A stretch of DNA of 64,000 nucleotides from Bacteroides sp. (GTDB lineage: Bacteria > Bacteroidota > Bacteroidia > Bacteroidales > Bacteroidaceae): NCBI GenBank assembly GCA_021203515.1, contig JAJQAY010000085.1, positions 1 through 64,000 of the forward strand, read 5' to 3'. Within the stretch, counting starts at the first letter, position 1, and every line of letters begins with the position of its first letter. The notes below the pieces were generated by a model. It made no database searches and was not told where the DNA came from. It worked only from the letters and a program-made list of their open reading frames with translations. Positions 47,359 to 56,705 of the stretch are shown here, one piece after another. The position numbers and the translations under genes were made by a program.

Positions 47359-49305
47359 ATGACTAAGATAGATTCTAAAATACCGGAAGGACCGGTAGCT
47401 GAGAAGTGGACCAACTATAAAGCTCATCAAAAATTAGTGAACCCCGCCAACAAGCGTCGCTTGGACATCATCGTAGTAGGAACCGGTCTGGCAGGTGCCA
47501 GCGCTGCCGCTTCCCTCGGTGAAATGGGTTTCAGAGTATTCAACTTCTGCATTCAAGACTCTCCGCGCCGCGCACACTCCATCGCTGCGCAGGGTGGTAT
47601 CAATGCCGCTAAGAATTACCAAAACGACGGTGACTCGGTTTACCGTCTGTTCTACGATACAGTAAAGGGTGGTGACTACCGTGCCCGCGAAGCCAACGTT
47701 TACCGTCTGGCCGAAGTATCCAACAGCATCATCGACCAATGTGTGGCTCAGGGTGTTCCCTTCGCACGCGAATACGGCGGCCTGCTGGATAACCGTTCTT
47801 TCGGTGGCGCACAGGTATCCCGTACATTCTACGCCAAAGGCCAGACCGGCCAACAATTGCTGCTGGGTGCATACTCTGCACTGAGCCGCCAGGTAAATGT
47901 AGGTACGGTGAAACTGTACACCCGCTACGAAATGCAAGACGTTGTCCTCATCGACGGACGCGCCCGCGGTATCATCGCTAAGAACCTCGTGACAGGTAAA
48001 CTGGAGCGTTTCGCTGCTCATGCAGTAGTTATCGCTACCGGCGGTTACGGAAACGCTTACTTCCTTTCTACCAACGCAATGGCTTGCAACTGTACGGCTG
48101 CCGTAGCCTGCTACCGCAAGGGTGCCTGGATGGCTAACCCCGCTTACGTACAAATCCACCCGACTTGTATCCCCGTTCACGGCGACAAGCAGTCCAAGCT
48201 GACTTTGATGTCAGAGTCTCTGCGTAACGACGGTCGTATCTGGGTTCCGAAGAAACTGGAAGATGCCAAGAAACTTCAGGAAGGTACGCTGCAAGGAAAA
48301 GACATTCCCGAAGAAGACCGCGACTACTACTTGGAGCGCCGCTATCCGGCATTCGGTAACCTCGTTCCGCGTGACGTTGCCAGCCGTGCCGCCAAAGAAC
48401 GTTGCGACAAGGGTTATGGCGTCAACAACACCGGTCTGGCCGTATTCCTCGACTTCTCCGAAGCTATCAACCGTCTGGGCAAGGACGTAGTTGCACAACG
48501 CTACGGCAACCTCTTCGACATGTACGAAGAAATCACCGACGTAAGCCCCTACGAAAACCCGATGATGATATATCCGGCTATCCACTACACGATGGGTGGT
48601 ATCTGGGTCGACTACGAACTGATGACTTCTATCAAGGGTCTGTTCGCTATCGGCGAATGCAACTTCTCCGACCACGGTGCCAACCGTCTCGGTGCTTCCG
48701 CATTGATGCAAGGTTTGGCCGATGGCTACTTCGTTCTGCCTTATACTATCCAGAACTACTTGGCCGACCAAATCACCGTTCCACGCTTCTCTACCGACCT
48801 GCCCGAATTTGCCGTGGCAGAAAAGGCCATTCAGGACAAGATTGACTGGATGATGAACATCAAGGGTAAGAAGTCGGTAGACTCTATCCATAAGGAACTG
48901 GGCCACGTGATGTGGGAATATGTCGGCATGGGACGCACGGCAGAAGGTTTGAAAGCCGGTCTTGCCAAGTTCAAGGAAATCCGCAAGGAATTTGAGACCA
49001 ACCTCTTCATCCCGGGCGACAAAGAAGGTATGAACGTAGAGCTCGACAAGGCTATCCGTCTGTACGACTTCATCATCATGGGTGAGCTTGTTGCTTACGA
49101 TGCCCTGAACCGCGACGAAAGTTGTGGCGGTCACTTCCGCGAAGAGTACCAGACCGAAGAAGGCGAGGCCAAACGTGACGACGAAAACTTCTTCTACGTG
49201 TCTTGCTGGGAATATCAAGGTTCTGACGAAAAAGCTCCTGTATTGCTGAAAGAACCGCTGGTTTACGAAGCAATCAAGGTACAGACTCGTAACTATAAGA
49301 GCTAA
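47359..49305 (+). CDS. frdA: Fumarate reductase flavoprotein subunit
   Basis: This 648-aa FAD-dependent catalytic subunit has the dinucleotide-binding motif [19 protein letters not shown] (about residues 36-54). The His for covalent FAD attachment is in [17 protein letters not shown]. The active-site stretch is [11 protein letters not shown] and the capping-domain stretch is [12 protein letters not shown]. It reduces fumarate to succinate. It lies 36 bp after frdC and 33 bp before frdB, with no frame problems. Confidence 0.97.
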   Translation: MTKIDSKIPEGPVAEKWTNYKAHQKLVNPANKRRLDIIVVGTGLAGASAAASLGEMGFRVFNFCIQDSPRRAHSIAAQGGINAAKNYQNDGDSVYRLFYDTVKGGDYRAREANVYRLAEVSNSIIDQCVAQGVPFAREYGGLLDNRSFGGAQVSRTFYAKGQTGQQLLLGAYSALSRQVNVGTVKLYTRYEMQDVVLIDGRARGIIAKNLVTGKLERFAAHAVVIATGGYGNAYFLSTNAMACNCTAAVACYRKGAWMANPAYVQIHPTCIPVHGDKQSKLTLMSESLRNDGRIWVPKKLEDAKKLQEGTLQGKDIPEEDRDYYLERRYPAFGNLVPRDVASRAAKERCDKGYGVNNTGLAVFLDFSEAINRLGKDVVAQRYGNLFDMYEEITDVSPYENPMMIYPAIHYTMGGIWVDYELMTSIKGLFAIGECNFSDHGANRLGASALMQGLADGYFVLPYTIQNYLADQITVPRFSTDLPEFAVAEKAIQDKIDWMMNIKGKKSVDSIHKELGHVMWEYVGMGRTAEGLKAGLAKFKEIRKEFETNLFIPGDKEGMNVELDKAIRLYDFIIMGELVAYDALNRDESCGGHFREEYQTEEGEAKRDDENFFYVSCWEYQGSDEKAPVLLKEPLVYEAIKVQTRNYKS

Positions 49306-49338
49306 TCGGGAAGTTGAACATTTAAAGAATTAAAGAAA

Positions 49339-50094
49339 ATGGATAAAAATATATCATTTACGCTCAAGGTATGGCGCCAGAAGGGTCCGAAAGCAAAAGG
49401 CGCTTTTGAAACATATCAAATGAAAGATATTCCGGGCGATACTTCATTCCTCGAAATGCTGGACGTCCTGAACGAACAGCTCATCAGTGAAGGTAAAGAA
49501 CCGGTAGTATTCGACCATGACTGCCGCGAAGGTATCTGCGGTATGTGTTCGCTCTACATCAACGGACATCCGCACGGTCCTGCAACAGGTGCCACCACCT
49601 GCCAGATTTACATGCGACGCTTCAACGACGGTGACACGATTACCGTAGAACCGTGGCGTTCTGCCGGCTTCCCGGTTATCAAGGACTTAATGGTAGACCG
49701 TACGGCTTATGACAAGATTGTGCAGGCCGGTGGTTACGTCAGCATCCGCACAGGTGCTCCGCAGGATGCCAACGCTATCCTCATTCCGAAGCGAGTGGCC
49801 GACGAAGCTATGGATGCCGCTTCCTGCATCGGTTGTGGTGCTTGTGTAGCTGCTTGTAAGAATGGTTCTGCCATGTTGTTCGTATCTGCCAAGGTCAGCC
49901 AGTTGAACCTGTTGCCGCAAGGTAAACCGGAAGCGCTGCGCCGTGCCAAAGCCATGTTGAGCAAAATGGACGAACTCGGCTTCGGTAACTGCACCAACAC
50001 CCGTGCGTGCGAAGCAGAATGTCCGAAGAATGTTTCTATCAGCAACATCGCTCGCTTGAACCGCGACTTTATCATCGCGAAGCTGAAAGACTAA
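49339..50094 (+). CDS. frdB: Fumarate reductase iron-sulfur subunit
   Basis: This 251-aa electron-transfer subunit has the [2Fe-2S] cluster ligands in [14 protein letters not shown] and TTCQ. The [4Fe-4S] and [3Fe-4S] ligands are in [13 protein letters not shown] and [14 protein letters not shown]. It links quinone oxidation in the membrane subunit to the flavoprotein. It is the last gene of the operon, followed 35 bp later by a strong terminator. Confidence 0.97.
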   Translation: MDKNISFTLKVWRQKGPKAKGAFETYQMKDIPGDTSFLEMLDVLNEQLISEGKEPVVFDHDCREGICGMCSLYINGHPHGPATGATTCQIYMRRFNDGDTITVEPWRSAGFPVIKDLMVDRTAYDKIVQAGGYVSIRTGAPQDANAILIPKRVADEAMDAASCIGCGACVAACKNGSAMLFVSAKVSQLNLLPQGKPEALRRAKAMLSKMDELGFGNCTNTRACEAECPKNVSISNIARLNRDFIIAKLKD

Positions 50095-50128
50095 TCAGCC
50101 TTCTATATTTGATTAATGAGAAGAGAAG

Positions 50129-50163
50129 CTCCTCTGCCGGGAAACCGGCAGGGGAGTTTTCTT
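50129..50163 (+). terminator. Strong terminator of the frd operon
   Basis: A 12-bp stem CTCCTCTGCCGG/CCGGCAGGGGAG with a GAAA loop (one G-T pair) is followed by TTTTCTTT. It lies 35 bp after the frdB stop. Confidence 0.92.
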
Positions 50164-50302
50164 TAGGGGATAGTCCGGCTCCCTACTTGCTCTTTATCTT
50201 TTCCCTCTACAGGTACTTTTTTCGAGGCAGATAGGGAGCAGATAAGGAGCAGGCAAGGGGATTATATTCGTCACCCACGGAGAAGACGCTGTTCTCCGGT
50301 GG

Positions 50303-50389
50303 GGAACGCTCGTTTCCCCAGGAGGGAACGGCAGTTTCCCCTAGAGGGAATGACAGTTACCCCTAAGGAAACGACAGTTACCTCCTGGG
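50303..50389. repeat. Four degenerate 22-bp tandem repeats
   Basis: Units start at 50303, 50325, 50347 and about 50368 and share the form GGAACG-x-CAGTTTCCCCTAGAG with drift between copies. Each unit is itself partly palindromic (GGGAA...TTCCC). It fills the gap after the frd terminator, and nothing else is visible there. Confidence 0.7.
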
Positions 50390-50417
50390 ATGCTGACGGA
50401 TAAGCCATACGTACGTT

Positions 50418-51256
50418 TTATTTAGAACGCAAACTGTGGGGAGAACCTCCGAAGTTCTTCTTGCAAAAATTGGAGAAATGAGGAAGGGACTCAAAGCCGT
50501 ATTTATAGCAAACCTCGGAGATGGTGGCATCTGTGTGCCGAAGGTCGTAAAGGATACCTTCTTTGCGACGTTCCAGCATCCATTCGTAGACGGGTTGATG
50601 GAATACGGAAGTAAATATGCGTCGGAACGTAATGGTGGTATAGCCCCCAACTTTGCCAATTCTTCAACGGTCTTAACCCGTTGATGGTTTTTAAGAACAA
50701 AATACTGGAAGCTACTCGTATACTTTGAAAGGGGATGTACCAGCATGGAAAGCTCATAATCCGAATAATAATATCCGAGAATAAAGGACGATTCTTTCTG
50801 TTTGAGCAGAAGCAGCTCTTTGCAAATCTTATCCTCTGCCAGATAAGTCTTGGAAGCCTCGATGAAGTAATTTAATTCGGGGCAAAATCTTTAGGGGAGA
50901 AAAGATGAGAGGGGGAGTCACCTCGTTAACAATATAATCATAGCGCCCCTGACAGAAGAACTCGGGCTTCGTAAAGCGATAGCAAACGCATTCCACATCC
51001 GTCATCGCAAGAATTTCATACTTCGAACCTATCGCCTAAAGTATAAATTCCCCTGCACGCAAGGTGGTCCCGGCATACTCCTGACTATTGACAAGCACTT
51101 CTCCCCTTGTCAGGAAAATCATGATATTCTCTTCACACTTCTGAACAGGAAGATGGAAGCCTTTCGGATGAGAGGCGTATATGATGGCGTTGTCCACAGC
51201 TTTCGGACATTCTGGCAATCAGTGTTATTTACTCCACATGCGGGCGATGCTTGCAT
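50418..51256 (-). pseudogene. Damaged AraC-family regulator
   Basis: It is homologous to the regulator at 45524: HPKGFHLPVQKCEENIMIFLTRGEVLVNSQEYAG, then the C-terminal helix-turn-helix TTITFRRIFTSVFHQPVYEWMLER and ending SPHSLRSK. Reading needs four single-base insertions (about 51210, 50900, 50880 and 50640) and has one in-frame TAG at about 51038 where CAG (Gln) is expected. With the four bases added the span is exactly 281 codons. A -7 box upstream is intact. The indels could be sequencing errors, but the stop codon suggests real decay. Confidence 0.8.
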
Positions 51257-51298
51257 AGTAGGGCACAGAATTGGTTGTTTTGTTTGCTTTTATTGTGA

Positions 51299-51306
51299 CA
51301 AAAGTA
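51299..51306 (-). promoter_or_regulatory. -7 box for the damaged AraC-family gene
   Basis: Minus-strand TACTTTTG matches TAnnTTTG, about 43 nt upstream of the presumed start at 51256. Confidence 0.5.
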
Positions 51307-51321
51307 AATAGATAATGTCAG

Positions 51322-51364
51322 AAAAAAATATTCCCCGAAAACTTTAGAAAAGAAGTCCTCGGGG
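51322..51364 (-). terminator. Terminator after the sulfatase gene
   Basis: Minus-strand stem CCCCGAGGACTT with AAGTTTTCGGGG is followed by a T-rich run. The stem and its downstream flank closely resemble the terminator at 53142-53184. Confidence 0.75.
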
Positions 51365-51390
51365 AAGAGTTTATAGTATGCTTATATCTA

Positions 51391-52917
51391 TCAGAAATAA
51401 ACAAAAGGTTTCAATTCATTTCCTTGCTCATCTATCGGATAAAGGGCTCCTTCCCTTTCCAACTGTTCAGACATTTTCCGGATCATTTCTCTACATTTAT
51501 CGGGATGCGTAGAGGAAAGTTCGTTTCTTTCTTCCGGATCATCTTTCAAATTATAAAGTGCAACTGCCGGTTGCTTTGGGGTCTCAGGACGATAATAATA
51601 AATCAATTTCCAGTCTCCCACACGATATGACGTGAAGTAGCTGCCGTTATGAGCATGAGGGAAATGCATCAGGAAGACTCGGTACGCTTACAATTTATCT
51701 TGCCACTCAGTTGCTCCTTCAAATCGAAGCCATCCAGCACATAGTTCTGCGGGACTTTGCATCCTGCCACAGCCAGCACCGTGGGATAGATATCCATTAT
51801 TGTCCCCAACTGCGTTTGCATACCCCCTACTTCAATTGGCAACCGTTTCTGTACTTTACTCTTTTTCTCAGGCTTTGCCCAACCCGCAATAAAGGGAACA
51901 CGCATACCGCCTTCAAACTCCGTACCTTTTTTCCCTCTCAAAGGGGCAGAAGAACCATACCCGCGTACATCTCCCAAAGGAGCGTCACCGCCATTATCTC
52001 CCAAAAAGAAAATCAAAGTATTTTCGGCAATTCCCAGTTTTTCAAGTTGGTCCATTATATCGCCTAAAGATTTATCCATTCCTTCTATTAAAGTAGCAAA
52101 AGCTTTTGCCGCATCACTCTTATCCGGATCCGTATATCGCGACAGAAAGCGCTTATCTGCTTGGAAAGGTGAATGAACAGCATAATGAGCCATGTTCAGA
52201 TAGAAAGGACGTTTCTCTTCTACAGCTTTAGTAATCTCCCGATTTGCTTCTATAGTCAGAGCTTCACTCAAGAAAGTGTCCGTGCCGTGATATTTCTCCA
52301 GGTCGAGGACTGCTCTTGCTTTTTGCCCTTTGATATGACCGTATCCCCATTCGCCATAATAGCTGCCGGGATGTCCTATGCCGGAACCTGCAATATTTAC
52401 ATCAAATCCAAGATGCAACGGATTCTCTCCTTCACTACCCATACAACCGAAATGTGCCTTTCCTATATGAATTGTCTTATATCCGGCCTGTTGCAGCACT
52501 TTCGGCATTGTGGGCATATCTTCTCTGAGACCTTTTCCAGTTCCATTCGGGCGGTCCGAAAGTATTCCGGTTATTACTCTCGGCGCTAATCCAGTTCGTC
52601 ACACCATGCCTTGTCGCATTTTGTCCCGTCATAATTGAAGTTCTGGAAGAGGAACTCACACTTTGTGCATAGAAAGTAGAAAAGCAAATTCCTTGTTTAG
52701 CCAGCCTTTCCATGTTTGGAGTATGATACCAGTCATTCAGGGAATGACGTACCGGCTGACCGTTTTCATCTGTCAGAAAGGGAACTGAGGTATCCATAAG
52801 TCCCATATCATCTACCAGAAAAACAATAATATTCGGACGCTCCTGAGCCACCCCACAAACGGAATAAGCCAGACCGCCCAACACACAAACTCCTTTAAAA
52901 GCTCGATTTGTTCTCAT
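51391..52917 (-). CDS. Sulfatase (formylglycine-dependent), two frame breaks
   Basis: This exported arylsulfatase-family enzyme starts at 52917 with a signal sequence and the metal-binding VDDMG. The active-site motif is SVSSSSRTSIMTG, where the first Ser of S-S-S-S-R would be matured to formylglycine. This is a serine-type variant with Ser in place of the usual Pro. The metal/substrate stretch LGDNGGDAPLGDV follows. Frame breaks occur at about 52538 (extra A; PEWNWK continues as GLREDMPTMPK) and about 51672 (missing T; CKRTES continues as FLMHFPHAHNG). The two offset each other, giving 508 aa. It likely desulfates host or dietary glycans. Confidence 0.88.
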
Positions 52918-53003
52918 AGCATACTTTTTTTATTTATATATACGCGTTGCAGAAAGAAAGATATATAATTAATTTCAAATAAAAGACGAGTGGCAATGTA
53001 GCA

Positions 53004-53011
53004 CAAAATTA
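53004..53011 (-). promoter_or_regulatory. -7 box for the sulfatase gene
   Basis: Minus-strand TAATTTTG matches TAnnTTTG, about 87 nt before the start at 52917. The rest of 52918-53216 is AT-rich and holds only the next operon's terminator. Confidence 0.45.
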
Positions 53012-53141
53012 TCATATTTGCAAAGGAATAAATAAAATATTTATCTATCGCCCGGATTGTTACCAAAGACTTTTACTTTCCCATCCTTGAGTATATATAA
53101 AAGCTTGCTTCTATTGTTAGAAAAACAAACAGATAATATCA

Positions 53142-53184
53142 GAAAAAATATTCCCCGAAAACTTCTTTTACAAAGTTTTCGGGG
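53142..53184 (-). terminator. Terminator after the fimbrillin gene
   Basis: A perfect 12-bp stem CCCCGAAAACTT/AAGTTTTCGGGG is followed on the minus strand by ATATTTTTTC. It lies 33 bp after the stop codon at 53217. Confidence 0.88.
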
Positions 53185-53216
53185 AAGAATTATGAAAGAA
53201 TGGTTTTTAGAGCAAA

Positions 53217-54212
53217 TCACTTGTTGGCAGGAGTAGTTACAGGAGCATCACCCGTTCCGACAGCATCTGCCCAACCGCCAATAGTATGAGTACCAAATGT
53301 TACCGGAGAAGCATCGTTCGTTAGAACCAATGTATAGCGAATATTCTGAGCCATGCCCCAAGCACCAGTGAGATTAACTGTCTTAGTATCATTATAAATA
53401 TAGTCATTGGGAGTAGTAGTCTTTGCAACAGCATAAGTGATATCTAAGGTCACATTTGACAAATCCTGAGGCATCAACATAAATAGGGCATTGCCATCTG
53501 TCTCAAACGCCTTTTCCTCATTAGGTGACTCAGCAGTAGGAGCTACGCTAACCTCTCCTTCATAAAGGTGTTCCGGGGCAGGCTCAGAAGCTGTTAAAGC
53601 TGTCCAAGCACCGACATTCTCTGTTCCATCGAAAGTAAAAGTACCCTTATCCTTCGCTCCCTTAATCACCAATTTACTAACAGTATAAGTATATTCCGAT
53701 GTAGCCCCCTTAATTGTGAAATTTACCTGAGTTAAAAGATGTCTGAACGGAAAAGTAATTGCGTCAGAGGTTTTGCTTTTGTCAATCACATTGGCAGCAA
53801 TTAAATCTTCCTGTTCAGCAACGCCTTTGATTGTATAATCAAATTTAGGGAACTTTGTACCTTCTGTAGCCAAGGTTTGACCCGGTGCGGTTGCAAAGAA
53901 TTGTATCTTATCGGTGAGTGGCCAATAATACGTTTCTGTATATCCCCAAACTTTTCCCGTTTTTGTAACAGTAGTGGCAGGCATAAACTCTTCTGACAAA
54001 GCGGTAGCATCCGCCATATCCCCCGTTGTTCTATAAGCATTCACTACAAACTCCGTGAAATTAGCATCAGTAGTAATCACTGCTCTTGTTCCCGACTTTA
54101 CCACCGTCCCAAACTTAATCTCCGCCTTTTGTCCGGCATTCTCAAACTCTTCATTCTGTGAGCAGCTAACCATTGCAGCCGCAGCCATAGCCAAAAATAA
54201 AATCTTCTTCAT
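53217..54212 (-). CDS. Fimbrillin-family lipoprotein
   Basis: This 331-aa lipoprotein has a signal ending AAAAMVSCSQNEE. The mature part starts AEIKFGTVVKSGTRAV, with the R-A-V after a short linker that is common in fimbrillin-like (Mfa-like) proteins. Beta-rich repeats such as YTETYYWPLTDKIQFFA follow. It is the last gene of a minus-strand cluster with DUF3575 and DUF5119 genes. It is probably a pilus subunit or surface lipoprotein. Confidence 0.85.
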   Translation of the reverse strand: MKKILFLAMAAAAMVSCSQNEEFENAGQKAEIKFGTVVKSGTRAVITTDANFTEFVVNAYRTTGDMADATALSEEFMPATTVTKTGKVWGYTETYYWPLTDKIQFFATAPGQTLATEGTKFPKFDYTIKGVAEQEDLIAANVIDKSKTSDAITFPFRHLLTQVNFTIKGATSEYTYTVSKLVIKGAKDKGTFTFDGTENVGAWTALTASEPAPEHLYEGEVSVAPTAESPNEEKAFETDGNALFMLMPQDLSNVTLDITYAVAKTTTPNDYIYNDTKTVNLTGAWGMAQNIRYTLVLTNDASPVTFGTHTIGGWADAVGTGDAPVTTPANK

Positions 54213-54254
54213 AACCTTTATCTTTTTAAATTAATATTGTTTACATTACTATCT

Positions 54255-55208
54255 CTATACTGGTAATTCTATGTTTGTTTCATCATCCCAATCGCCTACA
54301 TCGCCACCAATTCCTCCGCCACCTTCATTAATGCCTGGTTCCAATTCACCCACCACAATCTCGCCATCCGGAACAGGAACTTCAATATGTACTTCCGAAT
54401 CAGTCCCTAACCCATCTTCAGTAGGAAGAGAAGAGGTTATCAGTTCCGTGACATCCACCTTTATCTCCTGCACCGTATTGTCCCGTTTCACCAGTTTCAG
54501 TATCAGCATCATCGGAGCATTGGCGCGGGTTTGAGCCTGTTGCCGCAATACAAAATGCGAGAAATAACCCCATAAAACATCACCTTCATATTTTGTATCT
54601 ACACGTATCGGTGCTTCACATAAACCGCAAGTCTGCTTTCCAAGAAAATAGCACCCGCACAGCCCGTCGACATTGCAAATAACCTCCGATACCCTTTCCA
54701 ACCCTTCTATCTTTATATCAAAAGAATAGTTTGTTACCGCCGCTTCCGGCTTCAACTCCATCTGGAGCGCAACATCACTTTTCTCTATCTCTACATCATC
54801 CAAAGCAACTACATACAAAGGGTCGGGCGACCAAACCATGTCTTCTGTTGTACTTAGCCCCGCGCAATGTCCGGTAAATGCTTCAATCGTTTCATAATTC
54901 TCTTCGCCCCGTATCTGAACGGTCTCCGTATTGAAATTGTAGATTACTACCGCATAATTGCCGGGAGGAACTTTTACTTCACCGCCCGTGGCCGATAGAT
55001 AACTTTCAACTTTCCGTCCTTCCGCATCCTTCGGGTAAAAAATCACCCGCATTGTCTCCGGTAGCTCTTTTGTCACTCCTGTCCAATCCAATGTTATCTG
55101 TACCCCGCTAACGGGATAATCATCCAGCATCTCCCGAAATCCGCAACCTGACAAGGAAGCTAATAATCCTAGCAGAGGCAATAGCCAACCATATCTGACA
55201 TGTCCCAT
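54255..55208 (-). CDS. DUF5119-family lipoprotein
   Basis: This 317-aa lipoprotein has a signal ending LLGLLASLSGCGF. The mature part begins REMLDDYPVSGVQITLDW and is beta-rich. The C-terminus is Gly- and acid-rich (NEGGGGIGGDVGDWDDE). DUF5119 proteins are typical partners of fimbrillin genes in Bacteroides. The start MGHVRYGW at 55208 is chosen because GGGAGG lies about 10 nt upstream; an in-frame ATG at 55238 would overlap the previous gene. Confidence 0.78.
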   Translation of the reverse strand: MGHVRYGWLLPLLGLLASLSGCGFREMLDDYPVSGVQITLDWTGVTKELPETMRVIFYPKDAEGRKVESYLSATGGEVKVPPGNYAVVIYNFNTETVQIRGEENYETIEAFTGHCAGLSTTEDMVWSPDPLYVVALDDVEIEKSDVALQMELKPEAAVTNYSFDIKIEGLERVSEVICNVDGLCGCYFLGKQTCGLCEAPIRVDTKYEGDVLWGYFSHFVLRQQAQTRANAPMMLILKLVKRDNTVQEIKVDVTELITSSLPTEDGLGTDSEVHIEVPVPDGEIVVGELEPGINEGGGGIGGDVGDWDDETNIELPV

Positions 55209-55213
55209 CGCAT

Positions 55214-56233
55214 TCACCTCCCTGCCGTTATGAGCCAAACTAAAGAAACTTTAGTTTTGGTAGGCCCGATGAAATGATAGCGCCCGCTGCTGTTCCAAAC
55301 CAAGTCTCCTTTATAGGAGCTGTATTTGCGATATTCCGTCTCCAGATATCCCACGCCCAGACCGAACTCAATAGCCACATGCGTAGCCAACTGATGCGTG
55401 TAACCGTAAGTCAGTCCCGAAGTTGCATAATACCTGCCCCGATAGCCCTTTTCCTCCTTCAACTGAAAGTCGTAAGCACCGCCTTCGGCATATACTCCCA
55501 AAAAGTGTCCGGTCAGCCTACTACGTTTCTGCCGGTTGCCCAGCCAGTGACGTACTTCCACACCTCCCGAAAGAAGCTGATAGCAAAAGCCATGCTCATT
55601 ATTCAGCCACCACGGGCATTTATATTCCGTATTCAAAGACCACCTTTTACCTATCGGAAACTCTACTTCCAGGTTCGGAGCCAGTACCAAATCGTAGAGT
55701 ATGTTATTCTTCAACGCCAGAATAACTCTACGGGGAGAAGGCTCTTTTTTCTCCATCACCAAAGCCGGCGTAACAATGCTCCCAAATTCCGGAGATACCA
55801 CCGGCAAAACATTGGTCGGCACCCGTATCCCTGCCATAGACAATTCTTCCCGCACTGCACCACGCCTACTTATTCTCGGAAAAACATGCTGCGATAGATA
55901 TGCATACGGCCTACCGCCATCCAGATAACGCAATAATTTCAACAACCTGTCAAAGTCCCCGTAATGATATCTAATCAGCATCAAAACCTCATCCCTATTC
56001 GGAATTTGTTTGTCAGAAGCAACCCACCGGTAAACTTCCTCCCACTCATCCTGCCCCATTACCGGATGCTGTGTCGTATCGCTTGCAACGCCTATCACAT
56101 CAAGCCCTTTCGCCCCTGTATCTACCCTTCCTACAATCAAAAAAAGAGTACCAAAAGAATAGATATATAGATGCGATTCACCATAACCTTGCGTTGTATG
56201 TTGACAAATATAGAAGATATAAATTAGAGTCAT
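55214..56233 (-). CDS. DUF3575-family outer-membrane protein, long form
   Basis: This protein of about 339 aa has a hydrophobic N-terminus (MTLIYIFYICQ) and a helical middle domain (about 60-130). The C-terminal DUF3575 barrel includes PNLEVEFPIGKRWSLNTEYK and VAIEFGLGVGYLETEY. It heads the second fimbrillin cluster, as the shorter DUF3575 protein heads the first. The reading frame extends to an ATG at 56299, but the start at 56233 puts the hydrophobic segment at the N-terminus. Confidence 0.75.
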   Translation of the reverse strand: MTLIYIFYICQHTTQGYGESHLYIYSFGTLFLIVGRVDTGAKGLDVIGVASDTTQHPVMGQDEWEEVYRWVASDKQIPNRDEVLMLIRYHYGDFDRLLKLLRYLDGGRPYAYLSQHVFPRISRRGAVREELSMAGIRVPTNVLPVVSPEFGSIVTPALVMEKKEPSPRRVILALKNNILYDLVLAPNLEVEFPIGKRWSLNTEYKCPWWLNNEHGFCYQLLSGGVEVRHWLGNRQKRSRLTGHFLGVYAEGGAYDFQLKEEKGYRGRYYATSGLTYGYTHQLATHVAIEFGLGVGYLETEYRKYSSYKGDLVWNSSGRYHFIGPTKTKVSLVWLITAGR

Positions 56234-56516
56234 TAAGGATTTTGTAACCCTTTTTCGGGGTGTGAAAGGTTCCGTGAAACGATTGAAACAGATTTGCAAC
56301 TTACGCGAGCCAAATGGGAATCAGAGACGAAGAAATGAGGCAATGATTTCACCCTAACACTTCTCCTTCCTCACAACATTTTATCATATCGTCAGCATAT
56401 AGCATCTATTCCACTCATAATATCAATCCGTGTGCGAAAACAGTGAATATCCGTGAAAGAAAATTAAAAGAGTGACCGGGAAAGAGTAAAGATTTGGAAG
56501 ATTCGGGCAAATACTC

Positions 56517-56524
56517 TACATTTG
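56517..56524 (+). promoter_or_regulatory. -7 box upstream of the GDPD gene
   Basis: TACATTTG matches TAnnTTTG. It lies about 180 nt before the ATG at 56706 and about 50 nt before a terminator-like hairpin. Confidence 0.5.
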
Positions 56525-56570
56525 TTACGTGATTTTTTTCATAGTATTAGATTTAAGGTTAACAAAGGTT

Positions 56571-56594
56571 GGAGTACAGCGGTACTCCTTTTTT
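56571..56594 (+). terminator. Terminator-like hairpin in the GDPD leader
   Basis: The perfect stem GGAGTAC/GTACTCC with loop AGCG is followed by six T. Lying between a promoter box and the coding start, it could be an attenuator or the end of a small RNA. Confidence 0.7.
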
Positions 56595-56705
56595 CATTTT
56601 TACCCCTCTCAAAATTTCATAAAACAATAGAAAAACCGTATCTTCGATGGCGTATTTTCCATCCGCTACAAAAGAACGGAATAGCTCTTTTAGGATATCA
56701 CAACA

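Larger units (their letters stand above)
56234..56705. other. Divergent intergenic region with leader and terminator
   Basis: About 470 bp without a gene. It should contain the promoter of the minus-strand fimbrillin cluster, which I could not identify with confidence. It also holds a plus-strand -7 box at 56517 and a stem-loop plus T run at 56571-56594, described separately. Confidence 0.6.

Noticed and set aside
47434..49218. Long minus-strand open frames of 248 and 335 codons opposite frdA
   Set aside because: They are shadows of the strongly conserved frdA coding frame and have no recognisable domain or promoter.
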